DNA of 64,000 bases from Chroococcidiopsis sp. CCMEE 29 (GCF_023558375.1 NZ_CP083761.1:4667001-4731000), one strand, 5' to 3'; shown: positions 45,023 through 54,213, counted from the first letter of the stretch. Made by a program: numbers and translations. The notes: generated by a model from the letters alone, not told the origin.

Positions 45023-46531
45023 ATGCTATTTAACTCCTTTGAATTTATTTGTATATTTCTACCGATTACCCTCTTGATTTTTTTTCAGATTGGTAAACGG
45101 GGTTATTACAAAATTGCTACTGCTTGGTTAGTAGCTACTTCCTTATTTTTTTATAGTTGGTGGAATCCATCCTACTTGGGACTATTGCTATTCTCACTTC
45201 TGTTTAACTACTTTGTGGGATCTGCCCTTAACCAGCGAATGACAATACTCAGTAATAAAAGGCTACTACTGATTTTGGGTATTGCAGTAAATCTAGCTCT
45301 AATTGGTTATTTTAAATACGCCAACTTTTTCATTTCTAATGTAAATGCTGTGCTAGATACGGCTTTTAACTTAAATACAATTATTTTACCTTTGGGCATA
45401 TCGTTTTTTACCTTTCAGCAAATTGCCTATTTGGTAGATGCTTATCAAGGGGAAACCAAAGAATATAGCTTTCTGAACTACTGCCTCTTCGTTACCTTTT
45501 TTCCACAACTCATTGCAGGACCGATTGTCCATCACAAAGAGGTGATGTTCCAGTTTGTCAACAAATCGATTTATCGATTTAACACTGAAGATATGGCAGT
45601 GGGTATAACTATTTTCTTGCTAGGGCTGTCTAAAAAAGTTTTATTGGCGGACACCATTGCTGTCTACGCTACCCCAGTGTTTGCTGCTGCTGCTGAGGGT
45701 GCACACCTCACCTTCTATGAAGCTTGGACTGGGGCGCTAGCTTACTCATTGCAGCTTTACTTCGATTTTTCAGGTTACTCTGACATGGCTATTGGTGCTG
45801 CCCGGATGTTTGGGATTAAGCTACCACTCAACTTTAACTCGCCTTACAAAGCAGTAAGCATAATCGACTTTTGGCGCCGGTGGCATATAACCCTCTCTAA
45901 CTTCCTGCGGGATTATCTCTACATTCCTCTAGGTGGTAATCGTAAGGGGCAACTTCGGCGCTATACCAATCTAATGATTACCATGCTGCTGGGGGGTCTG
46001 TGGCACGGTGCAGGTTGGACTTTTGTCTTTTGGGGTGGCTTACATGGAACCTATTTAATTATCAACCATCAATGGAATTCTTTCCAGCGCTTACTAGGGC
46101 ATGACCTGAGAAACAGTCAGTGGTGGAGCAGGTGGTTGGGTATCATCGTGACGTTCGCAGCAGTGGTAGTCAGTTGGGTTTTCTTTAGGGCAGAGGACAT
46201 GGAGACTGCGATCGCAATGTTAACTGCAATGGTCGGTGCTAATGGCTTCTCACTATCATCATCATTGCCAATAGACAAGAAAGTGGTGCTCCTAATGCTT
46301 TTGTGCGTATGGTTGCTTCCTAACACCCAACAGTGGCTAGGACAGCATAATCCAGCACTTGATTATCAACTAGGAGTAGAAAATACTTCAGGTTGGAGCA
46401 AGTACTTATGGAAGAAGTTGCAATGGCAGCCCACTATTTTTACTAGCTTATCGGTTGGTCTACTTGGATTTATGGCAATTCTTAAAATGGTATCTGTTAC
46501 CCATAGTGAGTTCTTGTACTTTAATTTTTAA
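45023..46531 (+). CDS. MBOAT O-acyltransferase (AlgI-like)
   Basis: 502 residues. ATG 45023 (MLFNSFEFICIFLPI) is preferred; GGAG stands upstream and the in-frame GTG at 45008 is less likely. The protein has about ten membrane spans. The signature LPLGISFFTFQQIAYLVD and the catalytic His region WHGAGWTFVFWGGLHG are typical of AlgI/DltB-like membrane-bound O-acyltransferases. These pass an acetyl group across the inner membrane to a periplasmic or cell-surface polysaccharide. The next gene begins two bases after its stop and encodes the usual SGNH partner. Together they would O-acetylate the exopolysaccharide made by this locus. Confidence 0.92.
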   Translation: MLFNSFEFICIFLPITLLIFFQIGKRGYYKIATAWLVATSLFFYSWWNPSYLGLLLFSLLFNYFVGSALNQRMTILSNKRLLLILGIAVNLALIGYFKYANFFISNVNAVLDTAFNLNTIILPLGISFFTFQQIAYLVDAYQGETKEYSFLNYCLFVTFFPQLIAGPIVHHKEVMFQFVNKSIYRFNTEDMAVGITIFLLGLSKKVLLADTIAVYATPVFAAAAEGAHLTFYEAWTGALAYSLQLYFDFSGYSDMAIGAARMFGIKLPLNFNSPYKAVSIIDFWRRWHITLSNFLRDYLYIPLGGNRKGQLRRYTNLMITMLLGGLWHGAGWTFVFWGGLHGTYLIINHQWNSFQRLLGHDLRNSQWWSRWLGIIVTFAAVVVSWVFFRAEDMETAIAMLTAMVGANGFSLSSSLPIDKKVVLLMLLCVWLLPNTQQWLGQHNPALDYQLGVENTSGWSKYLWKKLQWQPTIFTSLSVGLLGFMAILKMVSVTHSEFLYFNF

Positions 46532-46533
46532 CC

Positions 46534-47568
46534 ATGAACAAAAGACATAATAATTTTAGTGTATACAACAAAGCTATAGTTATCATTTTTGCTGTATTAT
46601 TCGTCTTACTCATCTCTGTGACGTTCATTTTAGAGCAGCAAAAATTACTGATTGCCCCTCAGTTTGTTTCCAGTATTAGCTTTGATGAAAAAACTAGATT
46701 TTTTAGGGAAGTAAAACCAAAAAAATCCCAAATTCTCGCTGTTGGCTCCTCTATAACACTTAATCATCTAGATCCGACTTCATTCCAATATAAAAATGGC
46801 AAGCAGATATCCTTTACAAACTTTGCTTCTTTCGGCTTGCAAATTGGTGAGTTGAAATACTTAATTGACTTTGCCGTAAAGTTGATCGACAAGCCAAGTA
46901 TAGTAATAATTTCATCAGCTCCTGTTGACTTTCAGATTTGTTCGCCACCTGCACAAGCAGATGGTAAATATGTATCTTTGAAGACTTTTAATCGAGAGGA
47001 TGCAGTTGACTATATCGTATCAGATACTCCTGCTGTATACTACCATGCTAAGTATCGTGGTTTGTGGAGAATGATCAATCCTACCTTGCTCTTAGAGGTG
47101 CGAAGACAAAGAACTACAAATTATGCAAATGACTCACTAAAGTTTGACTCAAGTGGATCTGTGTTACTACAAGTGCCCAAAGAAAAAATCTCATCTACTC
47201 GATGGCAGGGAAAAAACTGGGCTCAAGTTATGAGCCAACTTAACACTAAGCATGCCTGCTATGATTCTCTACAAGAACTTGCCAATTATATAGAGCAAAA
47301 TCATATGAGGTTGGTGTTTGTATTATCACCAATTAGACAAGGTTACTTAAATGAATTTGCTCCCAGCGGAGAAAGTATAAAATATCACGAGAACCGGATA
47401 GCAGCTATTTTGAGGAAATCTAATTCGATATTAATAGATGCTCACAGTAATTTGCAGCTTTCAGATGAATATTTTGTAGATGCTTTTCACTTAAACAAAA
47501 CAGGTGCCCAGGCTTTAACCAAACATATAAGTGAAAATTTAAATCAATACTTCAGGGATTATCAGTAA
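46534..47568 (+). CDS. Membrane-anchored SGNH-type acetyltransferase partner (AlgJ/AlgX/DltD-like)
   Basis: 344 residues from ATG 46534, two bases after the MBOAT stop. An N-terminal hydrophobic anchor (residues about 14-34) is followed by an SGNH-like domain. Block I is ILAVGSSITLNHLD with the catalytic Ser. VIISSAPVDFQ is near block III. The Asp/His pair is DAFHLNKTGA near the C-terminus. The domain would face outward and transfer acetyl groups, received from the MBOAT protein, to the polysaccharide. Gene pairing and motif order support this; sequence identity to named AlgJ or DltD is not evident by eye. Confidence 0.8.
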   Translation: MNKRHNNFSVYNKAIVIIFAVLFVLLISVTFILEQQKLLIAPQFVSSISFDEKTRFFREVKPKKSQILAVGSSITLNHLDPTSFQYKNGKQISFTNFASFGLQIGELKYLIDFAVKLIDKPSIVIISSAPVDFQICSPPAQADGKYVSLKTFNREDAVDYIVSDTPAVYYHAKYRGLWRMINPTLLLEVRRQRTTNYANDSLKFDSSGSVLLQVPKEKISSTRWQGKNWAQVMSQLNTKHACYDSLQELANYIEQNHMRLVFVLSPIRQGYLNEFAPSGESIKYHENRIAAILRKSNSILIDAHSNLQLSDEYFVDAFHLNKTGAQALTKHISENLNQYFRDYQ

Positions 47569-47587
47569 TAAAATTAGAAATACCAAA

Positions 47588-47655
47588 CGGTTCTAGCAGT
47601 ACCTTGAGTTGTAAAAAACTTGATTTTATGAGCTCTTAGAACATAGCTAGAACCG
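47588..47655. repeat. Inverted repeat after the SGNH gene
   Basis: CGGTTCTAGC (47588-47597) and GCTAGAACCG (47646-47655) are perfect 10-bp arms, 48 bases apart. They lie just past the stop codon at 47566-47568. The purpose is unclear; it could be a terminator-distal structure or the edge of an inserted cassette. Confidence 0.5.
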
Positions 47656-47689
47656 TACTTGTACCGTCATAGCTGTAACGAATCAATAG

Positions 47690-47880
47690 CATGCGCTTTT
47701 TTATCGGCAAACATCCACATCACTGCCATTTGTAGAGTTCAAATCCACATAGACAATCAGGGCGACATTCCCGATCATCCAAAGCAAGCACTGAGGCAGA
47801 TGTTAGTCTTTAGTTGGTCTAATCGCAACCAACTCAAGTTGATTCAAGCTTGGTATCAATTAGAGTATAGTAGCGTTTTC
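47690..47880 (+). pseudogene. Possible DUF4160-like small-gene remnant
   Basis: A frame encoding VQIHIDNQGDIPDHPKQAL and then NRNQLKLIQAWYQ looks like the C-terminal part of DUF4160-type proteins, which end with a helix of the form WxxxHxxxLxxxW. The beginning is missing. A similar tail, LIQAWYLVN followed by TAG, occurs at 48517-48543 in the duplicated segment. Evidence is weak, and it may be chance. Confidence 0.28.
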
Positions 47881-47883
47881 GAG

Positions 47884-48414
47884 TCAGGCATTATTCTCAG
47901 TATTTGTGGATTTGATAATTTGGGCAGGTATCCCAACTGCAGTTTTACCAGGGGGAATGTCTGATAGAACCACAGCATTAGCACCAATCTTCGCATGGTC
48001 ACCGATACTCACCGCGCGAATGATTTTGGCGCCAGCACCAATATCAACATGACCACCGATTTTCACCTCCCCAACAATTGTTACCTGTTGAAAAATCAGG
48101 CAATTTGGTCCAATATGCGCAGATGGGTGAATCACGACGCCATTAGGATGAGGCAGGAGTAGCCCTCCTTCTATTTGGCAGTTCAGTGGGATATCAGCGC
48201 CAGTTACAACGCTCCAAAATCGGTGCTTTATCACATTCCAAGCACTTAAAAAGTGTCCCACAATTCCACTGTGTGCCTGCCACTTTTGATACCCTCGGAT
48301 AGATTTGAGTAATTGGCGGCTAGGGTGCCACCAGCGGTAGCATCTTTCACGACTCCAATCTGGCTCTGTGGCAGAGAGTTGGGGGGTAGTCACTAATTTA
48401 AGGGTTGTATTCAT
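47884..48414 (-). CDS. Hexapeptide-repeat acyltransferase (serine-acetyltransferase type)
   Basis: 176 residues from ATG 48414 (MNTTLKLVTTPQL); a longer frame from 48468 is less likely. Hexapeptide repeats of the form GPNCLIFQQVTIVGEVKIGGHVDIG build a left-handed beta helix, and HPNGVVIHPSAHIG holds the acyl-donor His region. Related proteins acetylate serine or sugars. In this polysaccharide locus a sugar O- or N-acetyl transfer is likely. Its last 30 residues (IGANAVVLSDIPPGKTAVGIPAQIIKSTN) nearly match those of the next gene. A dead relative is at 43574-43654. Confidence 0.82.
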   Translation of the reverse strand: MNTTLKLVTTPQLSATEPDWSRERCYRWWHPSRQLLKSIRGYQKWQAHSGIVGHFLSAWNVIKHRFWSVVTGADIPLNCQIEGGLLLPHPNGVVIHPSAHIGPNCLIFQQVTIVGEVKIGGHVDIGAGAKIIRAVSIGDHAKIGANAVVLSDIPPGKTAVGIPAQIIKSTNTENNA

Positions 48415-48543
48415 ATTATTAAAGCTCACAAACGTCCAATACAACCAATTTTTGTTTACTAAAAGCAAGTAATGGTGTTATGTTTGAATTCATTTAGTTC
48501 AATAACAACCAAGCAATTTGATTCAAGCTTGGTATCTAGTGAA

Positions 48544-49113
48544 TTAGAGTAGGCTTTCGATAGAAGCGTTATTTTCAAGATTTGTAGATTTGATAATTTT
48601 GGCAGGTATACCAACTGCAGTTTTACCCGAAGGAATGTCTGACAGAACCACAGCGTTGGCACCAATGTTCACATCATCTCCAATATTCACACCACCAAGG
48701 ATCTTCGCTCCAGCACCCACATTAACGCGATCGCCTAATTTCGGTGCCTCAAACCGACGATCCAGGTGACGATTCCCCAGGGTAACTCCTTGACGGATGA
48801 TACTATCGTCTCCAATCCAACAATACCCATGAATCACGATTGCCCCCTGATGTTCAATAATCACGCGGCGGCCCAGCCTAACCGTGTAAGGCAAATCAAT
48901 TCCATAGACGTTTCGGATCTTGCGATACAACGCCCGATAGAGAATGCTGAATGGAGCCCGAAGCAGTTTGGACTTGATTGTCATTCTCCAAACACCCAAA
49001 CGCTGAACAGCCACTGCCCGAAATCCAGGCTTGGTCCAATCACGTCCATGAGCTTCCCAGTCTTCTTTAATCTGTTGCCAGAGCCCCAAGGTCATCATTT
49101 CTGAATCTCTCAC
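48544..49113 (-). CDS. Serine O-acetyltransferase-like hexapeptide acyltransferase
   Basis: 189 residues. GTG 49113 is supported by AGGAGG six bases upstream and by a four-base GTGA overlap with the stop of the preceding glycosyltransferase gene (translational coupling). The helical N-terminus (WQQIKEDWEAHGRDW, then FRAVAVQRLGVWRM) is like CysE- and EPS-type transferases. The repeats GDRVNVGAGAKILGGVNIGDDV form the left-handed helix, and HQGAIVIHG supplies His. It probably acetylates a sugar of the repeating unit. The 3' end of this gene and its downstream DNA are duplicated at 47839-47995. Confidence 0.87.
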   Translation of the reverse strand: MRDSEMMTLGLWQQIKEDWEAHGRDWTKPGFRAVAVQRLGVWRMTIKSKLLRAPFSILYRALYRKIRNVYGIDLPYTVRLGRRVIIEHQGAIVIHGYCWIGDDSIIRQGVTLGNRHLDRRFEAPKLGDRVNVGAGAKILGGVNIGDDVNIGANAVVLSDIPSGKTAVGIPAKIIKSTNLENNASIESLL

Positions 49114-50102
49114 ACCTGTCCTCCTTTAAGGAACACGCTGTTAAGCAGTAAATCACTGAGGAGCTTTGGCGGATCAAGGTCTGGCTTACGTTGAATTACC
49201 CGCCTCCACCTCCATAACACCAAACCAAAAACCCAGGCTGTATCAGCTATGGCTGCATATAGCCAACCGTGGTTCTTGAGAAAGTATCGTCGCCTTGAAT
49301 CAAACCAGTATGTGGGTAAACGCCTAGGTGAGCGTTTGGTGTCGGTCACCCCTGAACTTTGCCCGACAAGATGCACAACTCGGCTCTGAGGCACGTACCA
49401 GCAGGACCAACCTGATTTATTAGCCTTGAGGCAAAAGTCTACCTCCTCGAAATACATGAAATATTGCTCGTCCAGCAAGCCCACTGACTCAAACACTTCA
49501 CGGCGAACAATCATACTTGCTCCAGCCACCCAATCAGTTTGACAGGTTTCTTCGGAAACAGGAGGCGCAACTACCCACTTCGACAATAACTTCGATACCA
49601 CTCCAAGACGCAAGCCGAAATTAAGCTCGCTCAGTACACTATGGAAGCGAAAAGCTGAGCGCTGTGATGTGCCGTCAGGGTCTTCCAAGCGGCTGCCAGC
49701 AATTCCTACGTCGGGATGTTCATCCATGAAATCTACTAGTACCTGTAGGGCACCGGGACGAACAATTGTGTCTGGGTTGAGCAATAGAAAATAGGGGGGT
49801 GGATTGGTTGAGTGTAGCGCCACACGAATCACGGCGTTGTTACCAAAGGCGTATCCGCCGTTGCGCTCTAATGGCATCAGCGATGCCCACTCACCCCAGC
49901 CCTCGGCTTCAATCGCAGCTGCAATTTGTTCAACTGACCCATCGCCAGAAGCATTGTCAGCAACTACAACACGAGTACCTGGTAGCGATCGCACTTCACC
50001 CACCAAGGAGCGCAAGCAGTCAATCGTCAGGCTGGGCGTTCGATAGTTAAGGATGACTACAGTTAAAAGAGATAGACTATCTGGCTCGGTTGCGTCAAAC
50101 AT
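49110..50102 (-). CDS. Glycosyltransferase family 2 (rhamnosyltransferase-like)
   Basis: 330 residues from ATG 50102. VVILNYRTPSLTIDCLRSL opens a GT-A domain. VVVADNASGDGSVE and the FLLLNPDTIV motif (a D-x-D-like NPD) bind the nucleotide sugar, and YFMYFEEVDFCLKANKSGW carries the EED-type catalytic motif. The pattern is close to WbbL/rhamnosyltransferases. A C-terminal hydrophobic helix (about 285-300) suggests membrane contact. The following acyltransferase gene overlaps its stop by four bases, so they act on the same unit. Confidence 0.9.
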   Translation of the reverse strand: MFDATEPDSLSLLTVVILNYRTPSLTIDCLRSLVGEVRSLPGTRVVVADNASGDGSVEQIAAAIEAEGWGEWASLMPLERNGGYAFGNNAVIRVALHSTNPPPYFLLLNPDTIVRPGALQVLVDFMDEHPDVGIAGSRLEDPDGTSQRSAFRFHSVLSELNFGLRLGVVSKLLSKWVVAPPVSEETCQTDWVAGASMIVRREVFESVGLLDEQYFMYFEEVDFCLKANKSGWSCWYVPQSRVVHLVGQSSGVTDTKRSPRRLPTYWFDSRRRYFLKNHGWLYAAIADTAWVFGLVLWRWRRVIQRKPDLDPPKLLSDLLLNSVFLKGGQV

Positions 50103-50705
50103 ATATTGTTATTGTTCTCTTTAGCAGTTTCAGATTAAACGTGAGAGCGATGTTCTGCCATATTCGTAAATTGCTAAAACTTTAATTCTAATCCTTGCTG
50201 ATTATTTTTTGATAGATACTTTTGCACTGTTAAAATTTCTCCAACAATATATAGATATTATTCAGAAATAAATGTTTATACTGTTTCCTGATTTATTTGC
50301 ACTTTCTGAGATCTCCTTGCCCCCCTTTTGAAGGGGGTTGGGGGATCAAAAAACGTGCAACCTTAAGCAGAATTGGTATAGATTGCATAAATGTATTGGG
50401 TTATATAGAATAACCTTATTGAAGGTTAATAAACTTGTCAGCAATTTGGCTATAGAAAAGAGAAATATTTACTTTCTTTTTAAAGAAGATCATAGTTTGT
50501 TATGAAATTATAAAGCTTCGAATTAACAAGGCAGGCAGCAAACAATTATCAGCAATAAACGTAAACTGTTCACTCAAAGGATCAATAACTAACTAACATA
50601 GGTGCATCCTCAAATCTTTTTTCAATAATTTAAGGGTGATAGTTTCTCCTTAATAGCAATGGTTGACTTACATAATCAATAAAACCTTTTATACTGGTGC
50701 TGCCT
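50103..50705. other. 603-bp gap with one miniature element
   Basis: It separates the Wzy-like gene from the GT2/acyltransferase pair. It is AT-rich and carries the family-1 miniature element at 50278-50379. No gene or tRNA is visible. The promoter for the 49110-50102 gene should lie here. Confidence 0.5.
50278..50379. repeat. Family-1 miniature element, 102 bp
   Basis: It runs in the opposite sense to the copies at 44563 and 61443. It starts ATACTGTTTCCTGATTT and ends AAGCAGAATTGGTAT. TTTGAAGGGGGTTGGGGG lies in the middle. TA at both edges suggests a TA target duplication. No coding capacity. Confidence 0.75.
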
Positions 50706-52070
50706 CTATTGAACCAGGTAACGTTGCTTGACTGAGGAACTAGCGCGCACTACCTTACTTGTTCTTGTCTGTTTTAGTGCCACCCCCGCTATACCCCCAC
50801 ACACGAGCGTGTAGATTGGGTTGATCATGGCATTCAGGAGGCAATCAAGCATGTATAAGGTTAAGAGCACTGCCAAAGCAGCAGCGGGTGCCACTTTGGG
50901 GTTAAACCACAGACTAGCCGGATAACGTCGCAGAAATCCGATTACTGGAAGTAACAGAGATGCCGTTAAACTGAGTAGCCCAACTGCACCGTTAGCACCA
51001 AACGCAATAATCCACAGACTGTCAGTGATCGAGATATCCTTTCCCCATTCGTCATATATACGGTTTCGTCCCCATCCCCCCCAGCCAAAAATTATCCTCT
51101 CCCGTGCCTTATCTGAGAGGAGTTCTTCATTGTTAAATCTAAACTCCAAAGACTCAACCCGTTCTTCAGGTACCACACCGGAGATAGAGGAGGCAACCTG
51201 ATCAGTAATATAGATTCCGGTTACCCCAAAATATAAGTACACCGAGATGGACACAATAAGGAGCAGTAGCACAAAAGCGGTACGAAAGCACCTGGCTAAG
51301 AACAAGATAACAATCCCTATTGCTAGCAAAAACCACGCCCCTGTGGATTTTATCAAGACAAAAGTGACTAGTAATGCAGCCACAAGCCAACCAATTGGAA
51401 TGGCCCAAAGTTGCCTGATTACGCCAGCTTTCCACAGCCAAACACCAATCAGCGCAGCCGCCATCATCCATGCGCCAACCATGAGACCGGTTTGCATAAA
51501 CACCGTAGGTCTATATCCGCCATATCGAATCGCTGTACCCCAATCAAAAGTTTGAGTGAAACCATAAATCCACAGATGCAACTGTGGTCCGATGCGGGTT
51601 TCAACCAGGCATAGAGGAATGTAGATCAACCCACCAGCAAAAATGCCAATCGCCAGCCGACGCAACCCATTGAGGTTATTAAGATATATCCGACCCAGAA
51701 AATAGGGCACTCCCCAGGTTACAGTTTGCAAAAGAGCTGCTGAAAAACCATCGTATGGACCCAGGCTATTACTGATTGATGAAGCAAATGGGCATACACA
51801 CCAGATCAGCATTGGCAGATCAAGCCAGCTCAGTTGAAACGAACTGAAGCGTTTAGCATCGAAGATAAAAGTAGCTAGCAAAATGCCGTAGCAAGTTGCC
51901 GACATCTTGGTATAGTCTGGCAGTCCTGGCAAAGGAAATTCTGCTAGTGGCAGGAATAGCCACGCCGTGATGAAACTCGCAACGATCGCCCATTGAGCTG
52001 GAAACCGCATGAACAGATAGAGGACTGCTGGAATCCAGCCGAACATAACAAGGGGCACTAAAGGATTCAT
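50706..52070 (-). CDS. Wzy/O-antigen-ligase-like membrane protein
   Basis: 454 residues from ATG 52070, with about 10-12 hydrophobic spans. A large loop between the late spans contains VASSISGVVPEERVESLEFR, then a WGGWGRNRIYDEWGKDISITDSLW-type segment, which is where polymerases and ligases of the Wzy/WaaL family have their catalytic Arg/His and Glu. It would join repeating units on the outer face of the membrane. The 2OG-oxygenase gene ends five bases upstream, so the two are co-transcribed. Polymerase versus ligase cannot be settled from sequence alone. Confidence 0.8.
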   Translation of the reverse strand: MNPLVPLVMFGWIPAVLYLFMRFPAQWAIVASFITAWLFLPLAEFPLPGLPDYTKMSATCYGILLATFIFDAKRFSSFQLSWLDLPMLIWCVCPFASSISNSLGPYDGFSAALLQTVTWGVPYFLGRIYLNNLNGLRRLAIGIFAGGLIYIPLCLVETRIGPQLHLWIYGFTQTFDWGTAIRYGGYRPTVFMQTGLMVGAWMMAAALIGVWLWKAGVIRQLWAIPIGWLVAALLVTFVLIKSTGAWFLLAIGIVILFLARCFRTAFVLLLLIVSISVYLYFGVTGIYITDQVASSISGVVPEERVESLEFRFNNEELLSDKARERIIFGWGGWGRNRIYDEWGKDISITDSLWIIAFGANGAVGLLSLTASLLLPVIGFLRRYPASLWFNPKVAPAAALAVLLTLYMLDCLLNAMINPIYTLVCGGIAGVALKQTRTSKVVRASSSVKQRYLVQ

Positions 52071-52075
52071 ACTCT

Positions 52076-52906
52076 TTATTTTGTAGGTTTCAGGTAGTTC
52101 CGTGCATCAATCAAAATAGGAGTAACTAGCTTCTTTACAAAAGATTTGGCTTTAACCCCTGATGGTTTTTCTTGTATTAAATGCTCTCCTGGTCGAGTTT
52201 GGAATACAGTTGAATGAGAGTTAGAAGTCTCTTCAGCTGGTCGTCCATTGCTATAGTAGTAAAGCGCCAATGACTTCCGTGTTTGCCCCTCTGGACAAGT
52301 TAATGGCTCAGGATGTCCATGATATGAGAAATCAGTAGTATTGAAGACGACACATCGATTAAAGATTGGAAGTATTTTTTTCTCACACCTGGTCATATCT
52401 TTGTCCCAAAATTCTAAATGACCTCCATATTCTTCTTGCCAATTTTTGTTGAGATATAGTATAAGATTTAACCGTCGATCAAGGCGCAGCCTGCTATGCC
52501 AATTAAAATCAACATGCATTTTCAAGTAGCCGCCTCTTTCTATTTGATGAAGACCACCACCCTCAAAGTGAGGGTCAGGTATGATTCCATTAATACCTGT
52601 CAGGTTCTCTAAGAAGTTAATGAAAACAGAAGAGTTAAATTGGTACAGGAGAAGGCGTGTCATTTCCCCCATCTGCAATTCATCTTTAGATGCCAGTTTC
52701 TTCTCAGCAGTATTATTAAACTTTTGCCAATCAACTGAACCTACTTTCGGAAACTCATCAAGAATATTTTCTAATATAGTTTCCGGTAAAAAATCATCAA
52801 TTATAATATGTGGAAATGGTTTGGCTTGAGAGTAAGCTTCCCGGTATTTAATAGCAAGCTCTTTTAAGTACTCGGGATTAACTTGAAACAAAGAATTTAA
52901 ACTCAT
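52076..52906 (-). CDS. Prolyl-4-hydroxylase-like Fe(II)/2-oxoglutarate oxygenase
   Basis: 276 residues from ATG 52906. PFPHIIIDDFLPETILENIL is the common start of P4H-like oxygenases in sugar clusters. The iron site is HxD in YLKMHVDFNWHS plus H in FSYHGHPEPL, and R of TRKSLALYYYS would hold 2-oxoglutarate. LNLILYLNKNWQEEYGGHLEFW is also typical. In polysaccharide loci such enzymes are thought to modify a sugar or a lipid-linked intermediate; here the target is unknown. It is tightly linked to the Wzy-like gene. Confidence 0.85.
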   Translation of the reverse strand: MSLNSLFQVNPEYLKELAIKYREAYSQAKPFPHIIIDDFLPETILENILDEFPKVGSVDWQKFNNTAEKKLASKDELQMGEMTRLLLYQFNSSVFINFLENLTGINGIIPDPHFEGGGLHQIERGGYLKMHVDFNWHSRLRLDRRLNLILYLNKNWQEEYGGHLEFWDKDMTRCEKKILPIFNRCVVFNTTDFSYHGHPEPLTCPEGQTRKSLALYYYSNGRPAEETSNSHSTVFQTRPGEHLIQEKPSGVKAKSFVKKLVTPILIDARNYLKPTK

Positions 52907-53064
52907 ATTATCCTCATTAAAAAGTGCCTGAATTGTGTAAAAATTTAACTAAACGCATCACTAGACTGGAATTCTAAACTAATGCTTCTGAGAGGACCGT
53001 TGAGACAGACTAACCACACCATCAATCAAACCTAGAGAGAATTTGAAGGTAAGCAATCAATTTG

Positions 53065-54213
53065 TTATAGACTAAGAGCCTTCGTGTCTGAACTTAAGAA
53101 GCCACCGTGTTGCCAGCGATCTATGGCAGTGTACAATGCCGCCTCAAAGAGTTCAGTGGCATCCTCCCATGTGAATTGAGTCGCCGTGGCGTAGGCAGCA
53201 TCAGACATTAACCGCCACTCGGCTTCGGGGAGACTTAGTACATGAACTAACTGATTGGCAAGTGCTATGGAATCGCCAACAGGTACAAGATAACCATTAA
53301 GCCCATCCTTAATGATGTCTAGAGAACCGCCAACCAGAGTGGATACTACAGGACAGCGACAAGCCATCGCTTCCAATGGTGGTAGATGAAATCCCTCGCT
53401 CCAACTACCACATAGCCACACATCACAACTAGCGTAGATGTCCTTTATTACTTCTTGTGCAGGCAGTCGAATGTACTCAGTGCCTGCAGGTAGTGGTAAC
53501 TCTGCTGAAGGAACACACGTTCCAAAAGCAACCAAGCGTAGCTCTGGAAGCTTTTGAGCAGCTAAAGAGAAGGCCTTAAGGCTAACATCGCAACCTTTCC
53601 AGTAAGCTGTAGAATACAACATGCCAACAGTAGGGATGGATTGTTTACCACGAGGTGGTGCATAAAACAGCTTAGTGTCTGCGCTATTCGGAACAAGGGA
53701 GACGTTGTCATCACAGTATCGAGTTCGAGCCAGATCAACCAACCACTGCGAGATAGTGATTTTGTGCATAGGCAGTGTCCACGTTGCTGCCACTCTTTCT
53801 TTGGGTAGGTAATCAAAAACCTCATGATGCTGAATGAAGTAAGCTTTTGCCCCCTTAGCTTCAGACAGATTTGCCACCCACTCAGCAGTTTCCCACCAGG
53901 TGGCAACCACCACATCTGCATCAGGTACATCAGCATCCGTGACAGGACGATAACGATCAATAACTTGGTGTTGAACATCCACGCCGTCGAAGTGCGATCG
54001 CTCCTTCTTAGCCGCAAAAATCCACCCTCTACCCTTTAGCAGGGACTGCACTTGCTGGCGTAGACTTGGTTTTTGTTTAGGTCGAGAGACTACAAATACC
54101 TCATGACCCCGCTTTTTAAGCCGCTCTGCATAGATCGCAATCACGCGATCGCCACCAGCAAGGCTGAAACCACTACCCATGACAAACGTAATTTTCATCT
54201 GAATTACACTCAC
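53065..54213 (-). CDS. Glycosyltransferase family 4
   Basis: 382 residues from GTG 54213, whose GTGA overlaps the stop of the preceding gene. ATG 54198 (MKITFVMGSGFSLAGGDRVI) is an equally good start. It has a GT-B fold. The N-terminal MGSGFSLAGGDR loop is for the acceptor. The C-terminal domain has VGMLYSTAYWKGCDVSLKAF and the donor-binding E-x7-E motif in SWSEGFHLPPLEAMACRCPVV. It is a retaining transferase of the exopolysaccharide block. It stands between another GT and the oxygenase gene; donor unknown. Confidence 0.9.
   Translation of the reverse strand: MSVIQMKITFVMGSGFSLAGGDRVIAIYAERLKKRGHEVFVVSRPKQKPSLRQQVQSLLKGRGWIFAAKKERSHFDGVDVQHQVIDRYRPVTDADVPDADVVVATWWETAEWVANLSEAKGAKAYFIQHHEVFDYLPKERVAATWTLPMHKITISQWLVDLARTRYCDDNVSLVPNSADTKLFYAPPRGKQSIPTVGMLYSTAYWKGCDVSLKAFSLAAQKLPELRLVAFGTCVPSAELPLPAGTEYIRLPAQEVIKDIYASCDVWLCGSWSEGFHLPPLEAMACRCPVVSTLVGGSLDIIKDGLNGYLVPVGDSIALANQLVHVLSLPEAEWRLMSDAAYATATQFTWEDATELFEAALYTAIDRWQHGGFLSSDTKALSL

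Noticed and set aside
47659-47964. A 101-codon plus-strand frame as a full gene
   Set aside because: It overlaps the 3' end of the acyltransferase gene on the other strand and only its middle looks protein-like, so it is kept only as a weak remnant call.
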